NCBI GenBank assembly: GCA_011947345.1
Contig: JAAVTG010000562.1
Location: 1 to 64,000, forward strand
Direction: 5' to 3'
From: Phytophthora quininea
Lineage: Eukaryota > Oomycota > Peronosporomycetes > Peronosporales > Peronosporaceae
Length of the DNA: 64,000 nt
Both the position numbers and the translations under genes were made by a program. Below the pieces are notes generated by a model. That model saw only the letters and a list, made by a program, of their open reading frames with translations, did not search any database and was not told the DNA's origin. How positions within the stretch are numbered: position 1 is the stretch's first letter; the number at the start of each line of letters is the position of its first letter. This document shows, piece after piece, positions 1-12,546 of the stretch.

Positions 1-287
1 GTGGCCTGAGGGGACTCCCGCGCGTCGCCTTGAAACCCTCGCGCGCCTGCCGATTGTCTGGGGGCCCGCCGCAGGTTGGCTGGAGGGAATTGTCTGGGGA
101 AAAGGGCTAGCGAAATGGCGTGCCTATCGAACAGCATAGGTAGCCAACCTCAATAGTGGCTGCGACACTGAACGAATGTATGGGAACTGACTTCCCCCAA
201 CGACTTGAGATAACGCATAGCAACATAGACGCGTCGCCGACTCGACACCTACACATTGTTATTGCGTTCCAGCTCGGCTGGGGCACT

Positions 288-1125
288 ATGCGTCACTGGT
301 CCAGGCAGCTGGGCAGACTGTTCGTCTGTGTGGGCTACGGCCTCATCCTGGGCATCGCCCGCGTGCACTTTACCAAGTTCCTGCCTAGCGACAGCGTGTG
401 CCATTGCATCATCAGCGTCTTCCTGGCCAGTGAGTTGCTAGTGCAGTACTCGCTGGCGATCTGGAGAGATCCTGGCTACGTGGAGGTTGAGCACTTGGCC
501 GACTGCAAGTCCGACCGCTTCTGCAGTCAATGCGTCAGGGTGAAGCCGCCCGGAGCGCACCACTGTCGGGAATGCCGCCGTTGCGTGTTCGAGATGGACC
601 ACCACTGTCCGTGGATCAACAACTGCGTCGGCTTCTACAACTACCGTACGGACGGCAGGCTTCTTGTCAAAAGAACAGATATACTAACTTTTTTACTGAT
701 TGTTTTAGGACACTTTTGGCTGCTGCTCATGTACATCTGGATCAGTTGTTTGTACGTGGCCATGTTGTCGGCTAGACTCTTCATCAAGACATTTACTGGG
801 GAAGAGAAAGAAGAGGAGAGCACCCCGTGCTGGAGCGCTTCAAAGTGTTATTCTCCTTCATGGCCACGAGTGTGGTGGGGGTTGTGCTGTGCTGCTACTG
901 GGGTGGCACTTGTACTTGGTACTGACGCAGCAAACGACGATCGAGTTCATGCAGCGCGAAGGGGAGAGAATCCCACTTGATGTTACAATGGCGTCGGCGA
1001 AGCATGCTCTTGCCAGGATGCTCGGCAGGCAGGACGAGTTGTGGTTCATTGCGTTTGTGGTTCCTCAGTTGCAGAGTCGACCACCCAAGTATCTGATGAA
1101 GCCAAACAAACTGGTCGACGTGTGA
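288..1125 (+). CDS. DHHC-type protein S-acyltransferase, with frame breaks
   Basis: Membrane enzyme that transfers palmitate to cysteines of target proteins. The cysteine-rich domain (codons about 80-120) has paired CxxC/HxxC zinc ligands followed by the catalytic DHHC in [18 protein letters not shown]. Two hydrophobic segments precede it and two follow, as in the four-TM family. A 63-bp intron at 646-708 (GTACGG...TTTTAG, branch-like CTAAC) interrupts the gene just after NYR; removing it gives the usual NYR-F-W-LLLMY junction. The ATG at 288 is chosen because the upstream open frame begins only with GTG. The reading frame changes twice downstream (about 810-826 and 890-900), each by an apparent one-base loss, before TTIEF and the stop. 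Family is certain; whether it is functional is not. Confidence 0.85.
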
Positions 1126-1187
1126 AGAAATTGTGAGTCAGCATAACGAGACTCGTCGACTACGAGAAGCTACAGCAATACCGGTTG

Positions 1188-2832
1188 GTGATGTATCTCA
1201 TCCCTGACAAGCTAAAGGAAAATGCTCTTACAACGATGCAGCAGCTTTTCGAGCGGTCCCCGGAGTTTTGGACGCTCGAGCTGTGGACGCCATTGTCAAC
1301 ATGGAAAGTCTGGCCATGTTGGAATGGCTGTATGCCCGTGACCGAAAGAAAGTTACCGAAAACAAGAAGGTATTCCGTGTTGCCTCTACAAAAAACCATG
1401 AGGACATTGTGCACTGGTTAGTCGGGAAATACCGAAGGGTTGACTGCTCTCTCGTTCATGCTGCATCGGGAGGCCACCTTACGCAGATAAAGTGGCTGGT
1501 CAAGCATGCGTGCTGGGAACAGCACTCGGTTGGAAGCGCTCTTGAAGTTGCAGCTTGGAACGGATTTCTCGAGACTGCACAGTACCTGTACGGAAAAACG
1601 ACGGAGCACCTCCCCATCTCGGTTTACCATAATCTCTTCCTGATGTTGCAGTGGCTTGATGGAATGGATTTGGTGACGGATTGGCGATGCATGGCGAATT
1701 CACCTTCGTCCAAAGGAGATCTGCGCTGCGGTGGCTGCACGAGAACGAAAAGCCAGTGTGCTTTGATGCTGTCATGGATATTGCAGCAGGACAAGGTCAT
1801 TTAGAGGTTGTCCAGTGGCTTCATGTTAATAGAACAGAAGGCTGTACGACTCGAGCCATGGATCAAGCTGCAGGGCATGGACATCTGGAGATGGTGCAGT
1901 GGCTGCACAATAACAGAGAGGAAGGCTGTACGAAAGCTGCCATGGACTTGGCGGCCGCAGGAGGCCACTTGAATGTGCTGGAGTGGTTGCATCACAATCG
2001 TTCTGAAGGTTTTAGCGCACTTGCTACAGAATCCAGCGTTATGCACAACAGACTATCGGTAGAGATTCTTCAGTGGCTCTACGATCATCATAAAAAAATA
2101 TCGACGACGTCGCGAATAATGGGAACGTCGAAGTGGTCAAGTGGTTGCACAATACCGGCGAAGCTGTATGCACCGAGCGCGCGATAGATAATGCTGCTTG
2201 TGGCGGCTACGTCGAAGTCATGAAGTTTCTATCGCGACGAAGGCTGCACCAGAGACGCCATAATCAATGCCGGGAGTAGAGGCCATCTCGACGTTGCCAA
2301 GTGGCAGAACACGCACTGCGGTTACCCGAACCAGTGCAGGCCGCATGTAGCGGTGATAGCAGCGAAGAGTGGGGACCTCGAGATGGTTGAGTGCATCTTG
2401 AGTCAACACTCAAAGTGGGGTCTCAAAGATGCGATGACTGCTGCCGCAGCAAACGGCAACGTTGCTATGATGAAGTATCTGGAGACACGCTCTTCAACGG
2501 AATGGTCACGCCAAAGTATGAAAGCTGCAATCACCAGCGGCCAGCTCGACGCTGTCAAGTGGCTCTCCTCCCACGCCAAGCTGCCCCTCTACTCTGGCTG
2601 CGAGCTCGACGCAGCTCAAATCGGCAACATTGGGCTGCTGGAGTTCATCCGCACGCACTCGGACCATTGCAGCAACCGTGCGATTTACTTTTCCTCATGC
2701 GGTACCGGACATGCCGAGGTGAGGCTCTGGTACGCGGAGCACGTTGGCAAGCCGAAGAAGCGACGTCGGCTGAGACAGCAGCAACTTCAATTATTTTCAC
2801 AAGTCGCAGTGTCCACACGCCACATATCTTGA
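1188..2832 (+). CDS. Ankyrin-repeat protein, broken by several frameshifts
   Basis: A run of ankyrin-like repeats of the type abundant in Phytophthora: each unit reads roughly AMDxAAxxGHLxVVxWLHxNRxEGCT. At least eight units are readable between 1420 and 2750, spread over three frames. Frame breaks lie near 1264-1268 (TTTT), about 1665, at 2092-2098 (A7 run) and near 2227. The end is basic (KKRRRLRQQQ). No enzymatic domain is visible; such repeats bind proteins. The start is uncertain, 1188 being only the first ATG of the first readable frame. It follows the palmitoyltransferase by about 60 bp on the same strand, but I see no homology to DHHC-ankyrin fusions and treat it as separate. Could be a pseudogene or a victim of sequence error. 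Confidence 0.7.
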
Positions 2833-3609
2833 AGCCATAGTCTCTGAAGTTATACGTTCACCAACTACATGTAGCTCAGGATATCCCCGCTCTTCCGTGG
2901 GAGTTGCCATTAGGACTTCAGGGTAAGACAGTCACCAGAGCCTTGCAACGGATTCTTTGTCATGCTTTTGCATTCGAGAAACGAACGATCCAGAGCGCTA
3001 CGTTGGAGTTGTGCGAACCCATTACAGCAGGCAAGCGGCGCTACGTCGTCCATCGAGCGCTTCGCACTAATGTCAAGGGCGGACGCGAAAGAAGTAAACA
3101 ATGACCCTGCAGCCGACAAAGTTTGTGGACCGTTTTGCCAGGTACTTTCAGGCCGGTGAACTGTGCGCCATCGCGAGGAACAATGAACATTAGAGATATG
3201 GCTACGACCGCCACGGTCGCTGCTGAATGGTGCAACAACGTCCAGCTCGTCTTCGTCTTGTGGTGTGTTCTCGTCAGCTTTGGCAAGCGCGAAACCATCC
3301 ACTATACACGGGGGTCGTAATGTACCAGCTTCTTCCACTCCAGCTTACATCGCTCGGTCCTTGCGAAGGCAGGCCAGTACTCACCGTTTCGATCTACCGT
3401 TGGCATTCGGGTGTCTCGAAGTCGCGATCCAAGCAGAAGCGAAGTTTCTGTGGAGTATGTTGCTGCAAACTCTCCAGTCGGAGTGAGTGGCGGTGGCGAA
3501 AGTCCGGGCGTTCGGTTCAGCGTCTGCTCTACGGGACTGCAAGCCTCAACTCGATATCCGTCGCCACTCTGCGATTTCCCTGCTCGACCGAAGAGCAAAT
3601 TCGTCGGCG
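2833..3609. other. Intergenic, no gene supported
   Basis: Several short overlapping open frames occur on both strands, including a minus frame at 2910-3338, but none shows a recognisable domain or composition unlike its antisense partner. The last part probably includes the promoter and 5' UTR of the RING gene. Confidence 0.5.
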
Positions 3610-4584
3610 ATGACAAAACTGAGCATGCAAGACGGACGTGAGACCAAGCGCGTCAAGCTGGTGCACCATATCGCCACTAATACCAACACTATGCAGCGAC
3701 GCCTGCGCAAGATGAGCGAGGAGTTCCAGCCCACCAGTTTCAGCTTCCAAGTGCAAGCGCGACTGCTGTGTGTGGGTATGGCCGTCGTCTACCGGGTGTC
3801 GATCTCGCTCACCACCTCCAACACTTGCACGTCGAGTGGCTCCTCAAGTCCCGGACGGTCGACCCAGTCGTGGGTCATCGCCATGAGCCAAACCAAATTC
3901 CACAAGTTTTTCGCGCAGGTGAATGAGGTCCTGCACGAGGCCAATGAACCACAACAACTCGCCCCGGCGGTTGTCCAGCAAGACCAAGAGATCGAGATGG
4001 AGTGGAAACCCTTCGAGGTGTTCGTCCGGATGCTCATCGAGGTATTCCGTCGCTACGAACACCTACAAACGATGGCCTTTGCGACCCACGCAGACGTCGA
4101 CACCATGAACACAGGCACTGCCCAACTGGAAGGCTTCCTGTCGGACTGCTGGAGAGCGTTCGAAGTGATCGTACCGGCGTTGGTGGTGGAGCCCTACATC
4201 CCCGGACCGTTGGGTCGCGAAGTGCTGTGCATCTACCTGCTGATGCGCGACTTCCTGTCGCTACCTGAGAGCGTGCTGGACGCCAACTGCACGTACGCCA
4301 ACGCCATTTTGAGTCTCAAGGACGTTGAGGATCTCCTGCCTACGCATTCCGAGCATTCCTGCAGTATCTGCTTGGAACCGCTGGTCTCGGATGTCATGAA
4401 AGGCCTCGAACTGCCCAACAACAACAATGACGGCGATGAAGAGGTATCTCCTCCTGAAACGGACACCGCCAACTTCTCCGTCAAACTGCCGTGCGGCCAC
4501 GTCTTCCACGAGAACTGCATCATGTTGTGGCTACGACACAACGCGAGCTGTCCAGAGTGCCGAGCGGCGGTCGGTACTACTTAG
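3610..4584 (+). CDS. RING-H2 finger protein (putative E3 ubiquitin ligase)
   Basis: A C-terminal RING-H2 finger is plain: CSICLEPL, then after a long acidic/asparagine-rich insert LPCGHVFHENC and CPECR, giving the C3H2C3 ligand order. RING-H2 proteins recruit E2 enzymes for ubiquitin transfer. The insert between the first and second ligand pairs (about 35 residues with NNNN and DGDEE) is longer than usual. The N-terminal 240 residues have no domain I recognise and no clear membrane segment. The open frame extends upstream to a GTG at 3487, but the first ATG in frame is 3610 (another at 3625). The frame is intact throughout, unlike most neighbours. Substrates cannot be inferred. Confidence 0.75.
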   Translation: MTKLSMQDGRETKRVKLVHHIATNTNTMQRRLRKMSEEFQPTSFSFQVQARLLCVGMAVVYRVSISLTTSNTCTSSGSSSPGRSTQSWVIAMSQTKFHKFFAQVNEVLHEANEPQQLAPAVVQQDQEIEMEWKPFEVFVRMLIEVFRRYEHLQTMAFATHADVDTMNTGTAQLEGFLSDCWRAFEVIVPALVVEPYIPGPLGREVLCIYLLMRDFLSLPESVLDANCTYANAILSLKDVEDLLPTHSEHSCSICLEPLVSDVMKGLELPNNNNDGDEEVSPPETDTANFSVKLPCGHVFHENCIMLWLRHNASCPECRAAVGTT

Positions 4585-5268
4585 AATCAAAAGTACTACA
4601 TAACAAATGAAAAGTGTGCAAGTTTCGGAATCGTATCCACTCAACGCTGCTGGCAGAAGGGGCCGAGTGAAAGCAATGCCGCGACGAGCGAATTGCAATG
4701 CAGCAAAGAGTCTTCTGTCTCAGACACGATGGCCATTGCTTTGGCGATCCCCATCCCGAAGGAGGAAGCGCATGGGCCAGTGAAGCTATGGATCTCCACT
4801 AGAATTCAACAACTAAGGGCATTTACCCAACGCGTTAAACTCTCTAGCGCTTCTCGCCAGCGCGAACTCCCAGCGGCAGCGTTCCTGCAACTTGCTGCCG
4901 TTGAAGTGGAACGGCTGTTCTTTAGTGTATGTCTCCTTGTCCGGTGTCAAGTGCCGCCTAGCTGCTAGTCACCACCTTCTCCATAGCGTTACTGCCGACA
5001 TAACTCACCTCGCTTTGCTTCGATTGCTAGTGCTGCACGCCATTAGCTTCCTCCGCCAACTCGCCACTGCGTTGCCACCAAAACGGTGTCTAGTTCGTCC
5101 CTTCGCGTACCAATTTGGACACTTTGGACGGGACATTGGCGCCAATCGACAGTTCTGAATACTGCCTCCAAGCAGAGCGGCGCGCGTGGGGGCTCGATCC
5201 TTCTCCGCAGCGGACGCATCCCGCCACTTTGTTCTTAGTCCAGAGACCATCACAGCCGCCTCTGGACC
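4585..5268. other. Intergenic region upstream of the first FYVE gene
   Basis: No gene is firmly supported. One plus-strand frame (4729-4968, about 79 codons starting MAIALAIPIPKEE) has protein-like composition and could be a first exon, but there is no homologous feature I can name. The minus-strand frame 5005-5625 overlaps the FYVE coding strand and is a shadow. Confidence 0.4.
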
Positions 5269-8200
5269 ATGGCGACGCTGCCGACCCCGCTCTACTCGGG
5301 CTTCTTCCCGCAGCTGGTGCTGAACGTCGACGAGCTCATGCACTACCGTCGCTTCGGTAAGGAGCGGGTGGCCCAATTGGTGCGCATCATCGACGACGCC
5401 GACTGCGTCTACCGCTGGTCGGAGATCAAGGCCCGCAACGGGAGACTGGTGCAGAGGGCGCAGTTCCTGGACATTAGCCCGGCCAATAAACAACCGCCGT
5501 CGCAACAGCCTTCCACGCTGCTCAAAAGCAGCATCCACATTGTAGATGTCCAGCCAGAGGAGATCCTCCAAGCTATTGCCAAGGTCAAGACCCGAGAAGC
5601 CAGAAGAGCCATGAGTTATCTCCACGGAGATGAATTTGTAGACACCCAGACATTGTTGACATTCCCCACGTCTTCAGACCACAAGAAGCCGAGCTATTCC
5701 TACCGAGCAGTTAAATGGAGTCTGCTCAAGGCAAAAGAAGAGAAGGACAGAAATCCCTCGACTTTTGCTACTTGAGTATGCTGGAAAGAGGAAGGCCCAT
5801 GCAGGAGCCAGCAGCGTCGTCGGCTTCTGTGTACAGGAGAGTATCGCGCGAGACCGAGAGGTACCGACGTTGGAGAGGTATGATATCCTACGAGGACAGT
5901 TTGTACGCACGGGCATTTTGATCACCAAGACCCACCAGTCCAATATTTTAAAAGTGACGTCGATTGCGCAGATTGACGGGGCCCTGGTGCCTGTGGGAGT
6001 GCGGATGACGATGGAGGAGATCATGGTGGATTTCGTCGCTGCCGTGCATCGAGTGAAGGGACTGTTGGAGCGACAGCGGATGGGTAGACTACAGTATCTG
6101 GATGAATGGGACTGGGTCTCGTCGAAAGACCGGAAGGCTTGCGCTGTGTGCTTGCGAGGGTTTTACTTCCACAGGAAACACCACTGCGCTACGTGTGGAG
6201 AAGTGGTGTGCTCGAGTTGCGCCCCACTACGTGAACTGGAAGAGCCGTTGGATGAACACACTCATAGTATGCGGGTGTGTACACTCTGCATGGCTCAAGC
6301 AGGAAGCCAACGACAGAGCAGCATGGCGACTGGATACACGGAAAGCGAGGACGGCGTGATTGAGACCACGACATCCACTACGAACGTTGGCACAGAGACC
6401 TACGTTGGCGGTCTACGGTACCCGAAGCACCGCGGTCTCCGCAAAGGAGGCATAGAGGAGTCGGTGCGAGGGCCGCCGTCGACGCACATCTCCACGCGCT
6501 CGCCACTCCCGCCGTTCCGACATCGACATCGCTCGCTCTCCGGTCGCAACAGCGAAGAGTTTGACTATGATAACAGCAGTGACCACCACTCGCGAGCTGC
6601 GTCCGAGGCAGCGCGACGGGAACGACGTTCGAGTGTGCTACGTCACTCTGTGCTATCCACCCCATCAACGACGTCGTCGAAGAAAGAGGCTCTGGATAAA
6701 TTGGTGGAGCATGTACGACAAATTCGCGACACGATCAACGTGGCGATCTCGGAGGCTGAGGAAGAGGAGGAACGCCACAGCATGCTGCTAGAAAGCGGCC
6801 GGGGCGACCCGGACGCTGGTGCAGAGCGATACGACGTGATCTACGACCGTATTATGAAGATCCGCGAGACGTTAGACATCTCTGGCTCCGATTTTGACGC
6901 GGTTCTGCAGTCGATTGGTCACCATGAACCTGTACATGCGTCAGATGCCAGCTCCGGTCGACTGGACAGCGAGCTAGCCTTCAGCTACAGCGAAGGGACC
7001 GGCAGCGAAGCCTTAGAGAGCGCCGAGTTTCTTTCATCTCGATCGTCGCTTGCTTCCGTGTCAGTCGAGTCCTTCGATCATCAAGATGCAGGTGAGCCAT
7101 TGCCAACGTCAACCCCACAAGAAGAGAGCGCCATCGAGGAGGCTCGTGCATTGGAAGAGGCCATGCAGTGGGTTCGTCAGTCGGAGCCCAGTCCGTCTCG
7201 TCCCGCCGTGCCGGTTGCTATTGCGGAACCTGTACATGAACCAGTACCGGCCTCGGAAAGCACACCACCTCTGGTTGTGACGGTCAGCAAGAATCGAGGG
7301 ATTACACGGCTCGCGCAGAAGATTGGTCGGCTGCAACAGCGACTGGAGGCCACGCAGCGTGAATCGGAAGCAAAGAGTAACAACGCGGCACAGCCTGTTA
7401 CACCAGCCCCGCTGACTGTTCCGCCGGTTGTTGACGAACATGGAGAAACCACAGACGATGAACCGGAGCCGGAACAGCGACCAGCTAGCCACCAGCGACA
7501 CTCGTCAGCACCACTGCCAGCACTGAAGCAGTCTCGCGGACCTCCGCCACAGCCTCCAAGGGAAAAGCACGTGGCCATCGCTGCCAGTGCAGCTCCTTCC
7601 TCGCCATCGTCGTCGGCGTCTTGTTCACATGGCTCTCGTTTCTCGGAGCCATCTCGTGCCCCACCCGATCTTGTAGCAAGTCTTCGAGGTGTGATGAACT
7701 CAAGCGAGCTCACGCACCCTCCGCTACGACGACGGTCGGGAGCTAGCAGTGCACCGTTGCCGTCCCCACCGGATACGCCCTCGGCATTCGTTCCCATTCG
7801 ACCTTCTCGAAGGGCTCCACCACCGCTGCCACCAGCAGCACCGCCAACCCTCCAACCATCCAGACCACCACGAGCTGCCCCACCAACATCGACGCCGGCC
7901 ATCACGCCCGTCCAAGGCACGACCATCTACGTTTACGATCCTGAAGAAAGGTTCGTCCAACGACGCAGCAGTCTCGACCATCGTCCTTCGGACGATGACA
8001 ACGCCACGCCCACTACGACCGCCGACAACGCTCCGGGTGAAGCAGTCGCCGCCGCAATCGACGAGAACCCTCGCTCGAACGAAGAGCAGGGACAAGTTCG
8101 ACCTCCAGCGTCGACGATTCCACCGGCAGGTCCAGCTGCAGTTCGCAGAACGAGAGCTCGCGACGAGAGTGGCGAGCTGCGAGAACTCATGGAGGGACTA

Positions 8201-8269
8201 GCAAAAGGCCCACTTCGCAGCCGCTGCTCCAGCGGCCAGTCCACCGGCGCTCCCCACCGAGAAGTTTGA
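5269..8269 (+). CDS. START-like/FYVE zinc-finger protein, paralogue 1, two frame breaks
   Basis: Predicted phosphoinositide-binding protein of endosomal membranes. The N-terminal 250 residues (GFFPQLVLNVDELMHYRRFGKERV onward in short segments, later VVGFCVQES and SNILKVTSIAQIDG) resemble the START-like domain common in oomycete FYVE proteins. The FYVE finger follows: WVSSKDRKACAVC, the basic FHRKHHC patch, then CGEVVCSSC and RVCTLC. The rest (about 480 residues) is Ser/Pro-rich with a short coiled coil near 6690-6780 and no known domain. ATG at 5269 aligns with the start of the downstream paralogue. The frame shifts near 5745 and at about 5774, both apparent one-base losses, inside a segment that is continuous in the paralogue; sequence error is likely. 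Confidence 0.85.
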
Positions 8270-8907
8270 TTTTTAAAAGCGTTTTGTACATAGGGCACCA
8301 GGACGGCAGCGCAGGTTAGACGACGTTTTCGAGCGCGGTCGGTGCCATTGACCGCCCACCGGAAAGAGGCAGCCGTCCGTGTCTAAATGTTCTACAAGAT
8401 CTGCTTGTGCTAATCGTTCTGGAGCTGCTGAATAAGATGTCCCTTCAGGAAGTGAGCCCGCCCCAGCAACAGGAACAGCATGCCGATCACGGTCTTACCA
8501 CCACCGCCGCTGACTTCTGCAGCAACCCACCACGTCGTCACCATCAGTCTGTGAGCAAAATGCTCAATAACCGCCAGACGTCAAGTGGCCAGACTCAAAC
8601 GCTCCGGGAACGCTCCCTAATGGCGACATGCTCGTATCTTGCCGTCGCCACCTTACAGGCGACGCGTGTAGCGATCTCCCTACACCAAGAGAGAGAAACG
8701 CCAAACAACGAACTGCGTCGCATGTCACCACCGCCTAACAACCAAAGCGCGTCCAGTGTCTAGCATCCAGTGGATCCCTTGCCGTTGCCAAGCCCCGAAG
8801 CGACACGCACGCCTTTTCTGCTGGTTCACAACCGAACGACAGTAGTGTCCCCGCCCAGGCCGAAGCCACGCACCACTCTTCGATTCGCCCCGCTAGATCC
8901 ATCGGGG
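8270..8907. other. Intergenic region between FYVE paralogues
   Basis: Contains a 118-codon plus-strand frame (8407-8763) rich in Gln, Ser and Thr with no recognised domain, and an open stretch upstream of the second FYVE gene that begins with GTG at 8770 rather than ATG. Probably 3' UTR, promoter and 5' UTR. Confidence 0.4.
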
Positions 8908-11900
8908 ATGCTCGAGTTCCCTCTGCACGACGGCTTCTTCCCTCAGATCGCGCTGTCTCGGGAGGAGGTCAAGTACTACAAGCGACTGGGCAAGGAGCGG
9001 GTCACGCAGCTCATCCGCATCATCGAGGACGCCGACTGCGCCTACAAATGGACCAGTGCCGAGGGCCCGCGCCGATCGAGGCGCGCGCGGCTGCTCGACA
9101 GCAAAGAAGACGCCGCGTCCGTCACCTGCCAACGCGCGCAGTTCGTGGACTTCCAGCCGGCTAACAAGTCGACGCATGCGTCGACGCTACTCAAGGCGAG
9201 CGTGCAGCTCACCGACACGAAAGTGGACGAAGTGCTCCGAGCCGTCGCCAAAGTCAAAACCAAGGACTTTCGCAAGGCCATGAGCTACATGCACGACTCG
9301 TTCGTGGACGGGAGGACGTTGTTTACCTTCCCTACGACTCGAGCCAAAGAGGAGACGCCCAGAGCGTCCTCCTCGTACAGAGCCATCAAGTGGCACGCGT
9401 TCAAGACGCAGCGACCACGACACGGAGAAGACCAAAAGATTTTGGACTTTTGTTACTTGGAGTATGCAGGGAAGAAGAAACCCCACCCGGGATCAAACGT
9501 CGTGGGGTTTTGTGTACAGGAATCCATCTCGAGAGATCGGGAAGTGCCGACTTTGGAGAACTTTGGCGTCGCGAGAGGCTATTTGTCCAGGATGGGCATC
9601 ATCATCTCCAAGACCCACCAGCCCAACACGTTCCGAGTCACGAGTATCTGCCAGATTGACGGAGATTTGAACCCGATCGTGAGGGAGTGCTGGAAGAGCT
9701 GATGAAGCGAACGGTGTGTGCCGTGGCTAGGATTCCTGGACTAGTGGCAAGACAGCGAGTGAGTAGTTTGAGGTTTGTCGAGCAGTGGCAATGGGTGCCC
9801 AATTCCGACCGCAAGGCCTGCAGTGTGTCTCCGAGGCTTTTATTTCCGACGCAAACACCACTGCAGGACATGTGGCGAGGTGGTTTGCTCGTCCTGCGCG
9901 TTGTTGAGGGAACTAGAGGAGCCGATTTTCGACATTACTCATTTGCGGGTGTGCTCGGCATGTATGACGAGTGCTGGAGCGAGGCAACAGCAAATGGTGT
10001 TGACTCCGAGCGCTACGGGGACTGGCGATGAACCGGCGTCGTCGACGTCGAACGACACTGAGTCGTACATGCGTGGACTGCGCAGTCCGCAGCACAACTC
10101 GTACGAAGACATGATCTTCCAGATGCGGGAATCGCGTGACCGTGACCGTCGCCAAAGCGATTTGGCGTTGGAAGTTCTGGACGCGCCTCCTTCTGACGAG
10201 CTGAAGCCGGTAGAGCCCAAGCGTAAAGCAAGCACTAGTACTAGTACGCAGCAACGAGCACAGGAGAAAATGTCGGCACTCACAGAGGTGGTGAGTCATA
10301 TTCGCGAAATTCGCGACACCATCAACGTAGCGATGTCCGAGGCAGACTATGGCGACCCGCACTTTGGCCAGGACGAGGACAGCGATGAGGTAGAGGAATT
10401 CAACGACATGTTCAGCGAGATCACGAGCATTCGCGAAGCACTGGAGAGTTCGGTCTCGAACTTCGATGCTGCGTTAGCCAACACGACGGGCGCGGCGCCA
10501 GCGATGTATTATTCTGGCCCGAGCGACCGCAGTCATGACTCTCGGGACGGTAGTGAGCAGGACGGAGCGATGACAGCCGACCAGTTTGACTCAGTGGCAC
10601 GAATCACCTTCGCCGCGGCACGAGCGACACAACAAGCTGGCCAAGCGTTCTTGTCGACATGCTCGGACGTCGAAGACCGTCCCCGTCTACCCCGTGAAGA
10701 CAACAATGACAACTTGGAGCATGGCGATGACGTCGATTCTGCAAGTTCAGGGTCCGTAGCGAGTTATCCAACGATCTATGACAGCGAGGGCTCTCCTCAG
10801 AGCCCGAATCCGTACTCTTCAGTGAATTATGAGAAGCTCATGGCCTCGTACCAACCGGAACACGATATTATGGAGCCTGAAGAGGAAGAGAAGCGCGCTC
10901 GCAGGTTTACAACTTCGGTGCGTCGCTCGGCCGAGATCCACGAGCTCGAGAAGAAGATCCGAGACTTGCAGCGCAGTCTGCAAGACGCCCAGCGCAAGCT
11001 GTCTGTTATCGGCAGTGATGAACCGGAACCGGAGGCACGATCGCATGCGCCGTTGGAGGCTGTGCGGGAACGCTCCGCTCAACTGGAGATCGAGAGTGTC
11101 TTCGAGATCTTCGGCGAAAGAGGCGACAGAGCCAGCATCGCCCCCGTTTCGTCCGCTTCATCGCTTCCTGAAAGAGTCCCGTCACCTGCCGCACGGACAC
11201 CAGAAAAGGGTCTAACTACCCACGAGCTGGTCTCGGAACTGCGTGGCGTGATGACCTCCAGTGAGGTTACTGTTCGGTCTAGCGCTGGCTCGCGGAAATC
11301 GATGTCGAAGCCGCCGACACCAACGCCGACGCCGCCTCTCTCAGCAACCAGAACGAAAGCTCCAGCTAGCCCACCACCGCCTCCTCCACCACCACTACCG
11401 GAGTCCCCAGTGCCGCACATGACCAGGAAGGTAGTGTCTCCTGATCTAAAGGAGAATCGCTCGTTGAACAAACCTCCGAAGGAGTCGCCAAACCAAAGGC
11501 TGACCCCAACCTGAAGAACAGCCACAGCAGCTCGAAAGCTGACCGCGGTCGTCCGTCCGGTGCACTATCAGAGGGTCTTATTTGCAAGCACTCGGCACCA
11601 CTGGTGGCACCACGTTTGCCGGCGACGACGACTACGCTTCGTCTTCCTCTGATGAGGAAAGCTACGACGACTCGTCCGACGACTTCAGCAGCGACGACCT
11701 CCGTGAACCGCATTTCAAGGAATACCAGGGTCCTGATGCGTTCTACGTCGAGGAGGACTTGGGCGCGTTGCTGAAGAAGCGCAAGGCAGCGACTGAGGCG
11801 TCCCCGCCCAGCGATCCCGTCGATTCACCAGCTTCTCCACTACCTCCTGCCCCCGCAGCCGGACGAGATGAACGTGACGAGCTGCGAGAGTTGATGGCGG

Positions 11901-12378
11901 GTCTTGTCCGTCCACGTAGCTCGTCATTACCGTACAATTCCAGACAAATGGGGGCGCGTCGTCAGGCGAGCCCGCGACCAAATATGACAAGCCGTCGTGG
12001 AGTGACGACGCGCCGGATCGCGCTCCTACCAGACACCAAGTCGAGGAAGCTGTGCATGAGATCCGCGCGTGCCTCGCCAGCTGCCGTTGCGAGTGTCCGT
12101 CCGACACCGAACGAGCACGAAAGCTGACGTCGATCTTCAAGGTGCTGCGCTCTCTGCATCGCGAGGGCGTGCGCTCCAAATTCCGGACGTTGCAGCACGA
12201 CGACATCCGCTACAGCAAGATGCTCCAGGCCACACCCAGCATTATAAAGCTGCTCAAGCTCGCTGGCTATGTGTCGCTGCAGCAGAAGCTCACCATGCGC
12301 CGCGTGGACCAAGACTACCTGGCCTTGTTCCTCCGCGAGTTGGAACAAGAGCTCAACGCGACTTCCGCGACGGCCTGA
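8908..12378 (+). CDS. START-like/FYVE protein with PUB-like C-terminus, paralogue 2, several frame breaks
   Basis: Tandem paralogue of the upstream gene: the START-like region (GFFPQIALSREEVKYYKRLGK), the DFCYLEYAGKKK block and the FYVE finger (SDRKAC, FYFRRKHHC, CGEVVCSSC, RVCSAC) align closely. ATG 8908 matches the paralogue's start. A poly-Pro tract lies near 11375-11400. After a segment shared with paralogue 1 (DELRELMAGL, about 11880) it gains a C-terminal helical domain (about 12110-12360; IFKVLRSLHREG, FRTLQHDD, IIKLLKLAGY) that resembles PUB/PUG domains, which bind the AAA ATPase p97. Frame breaks occur at about 9680, 9823-9828 (GTGTGT), 11500, 11580 and 11940. All but the second are apparent one-base losses. 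FYVE is certain, PUB is moderately supported. Confidence 0.75.
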
Positions 12379-12546
12379 ACTGTGGGCTCAACTAAGACAC
12401 GATCAAGATTTTTTTGCAGCATAAAAGTACTAAGACTATCAAGACTAGAGACGACCGCTATAACATGGATTGGAAATGAACTCGTGTGATCAAACGCGCA
12501 TAACAAGAACAGATTCCCCATTGCAGCTCTGTTCAGCTAGTGCTCA

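Noticed and set aside
156..287. Longer N-terminus for the palmitoyltransferase
   Set aside because: Begins with GTG, not ATG; ATG 288 gives the expected short cytosolic N-terminus.
7177..7926. 249-codon Gly/Ser/Arg-rich minus-strand frame
   Set aside because: Shadow of the Pro/Ser/Ala-rich part of the first FYVE gene.
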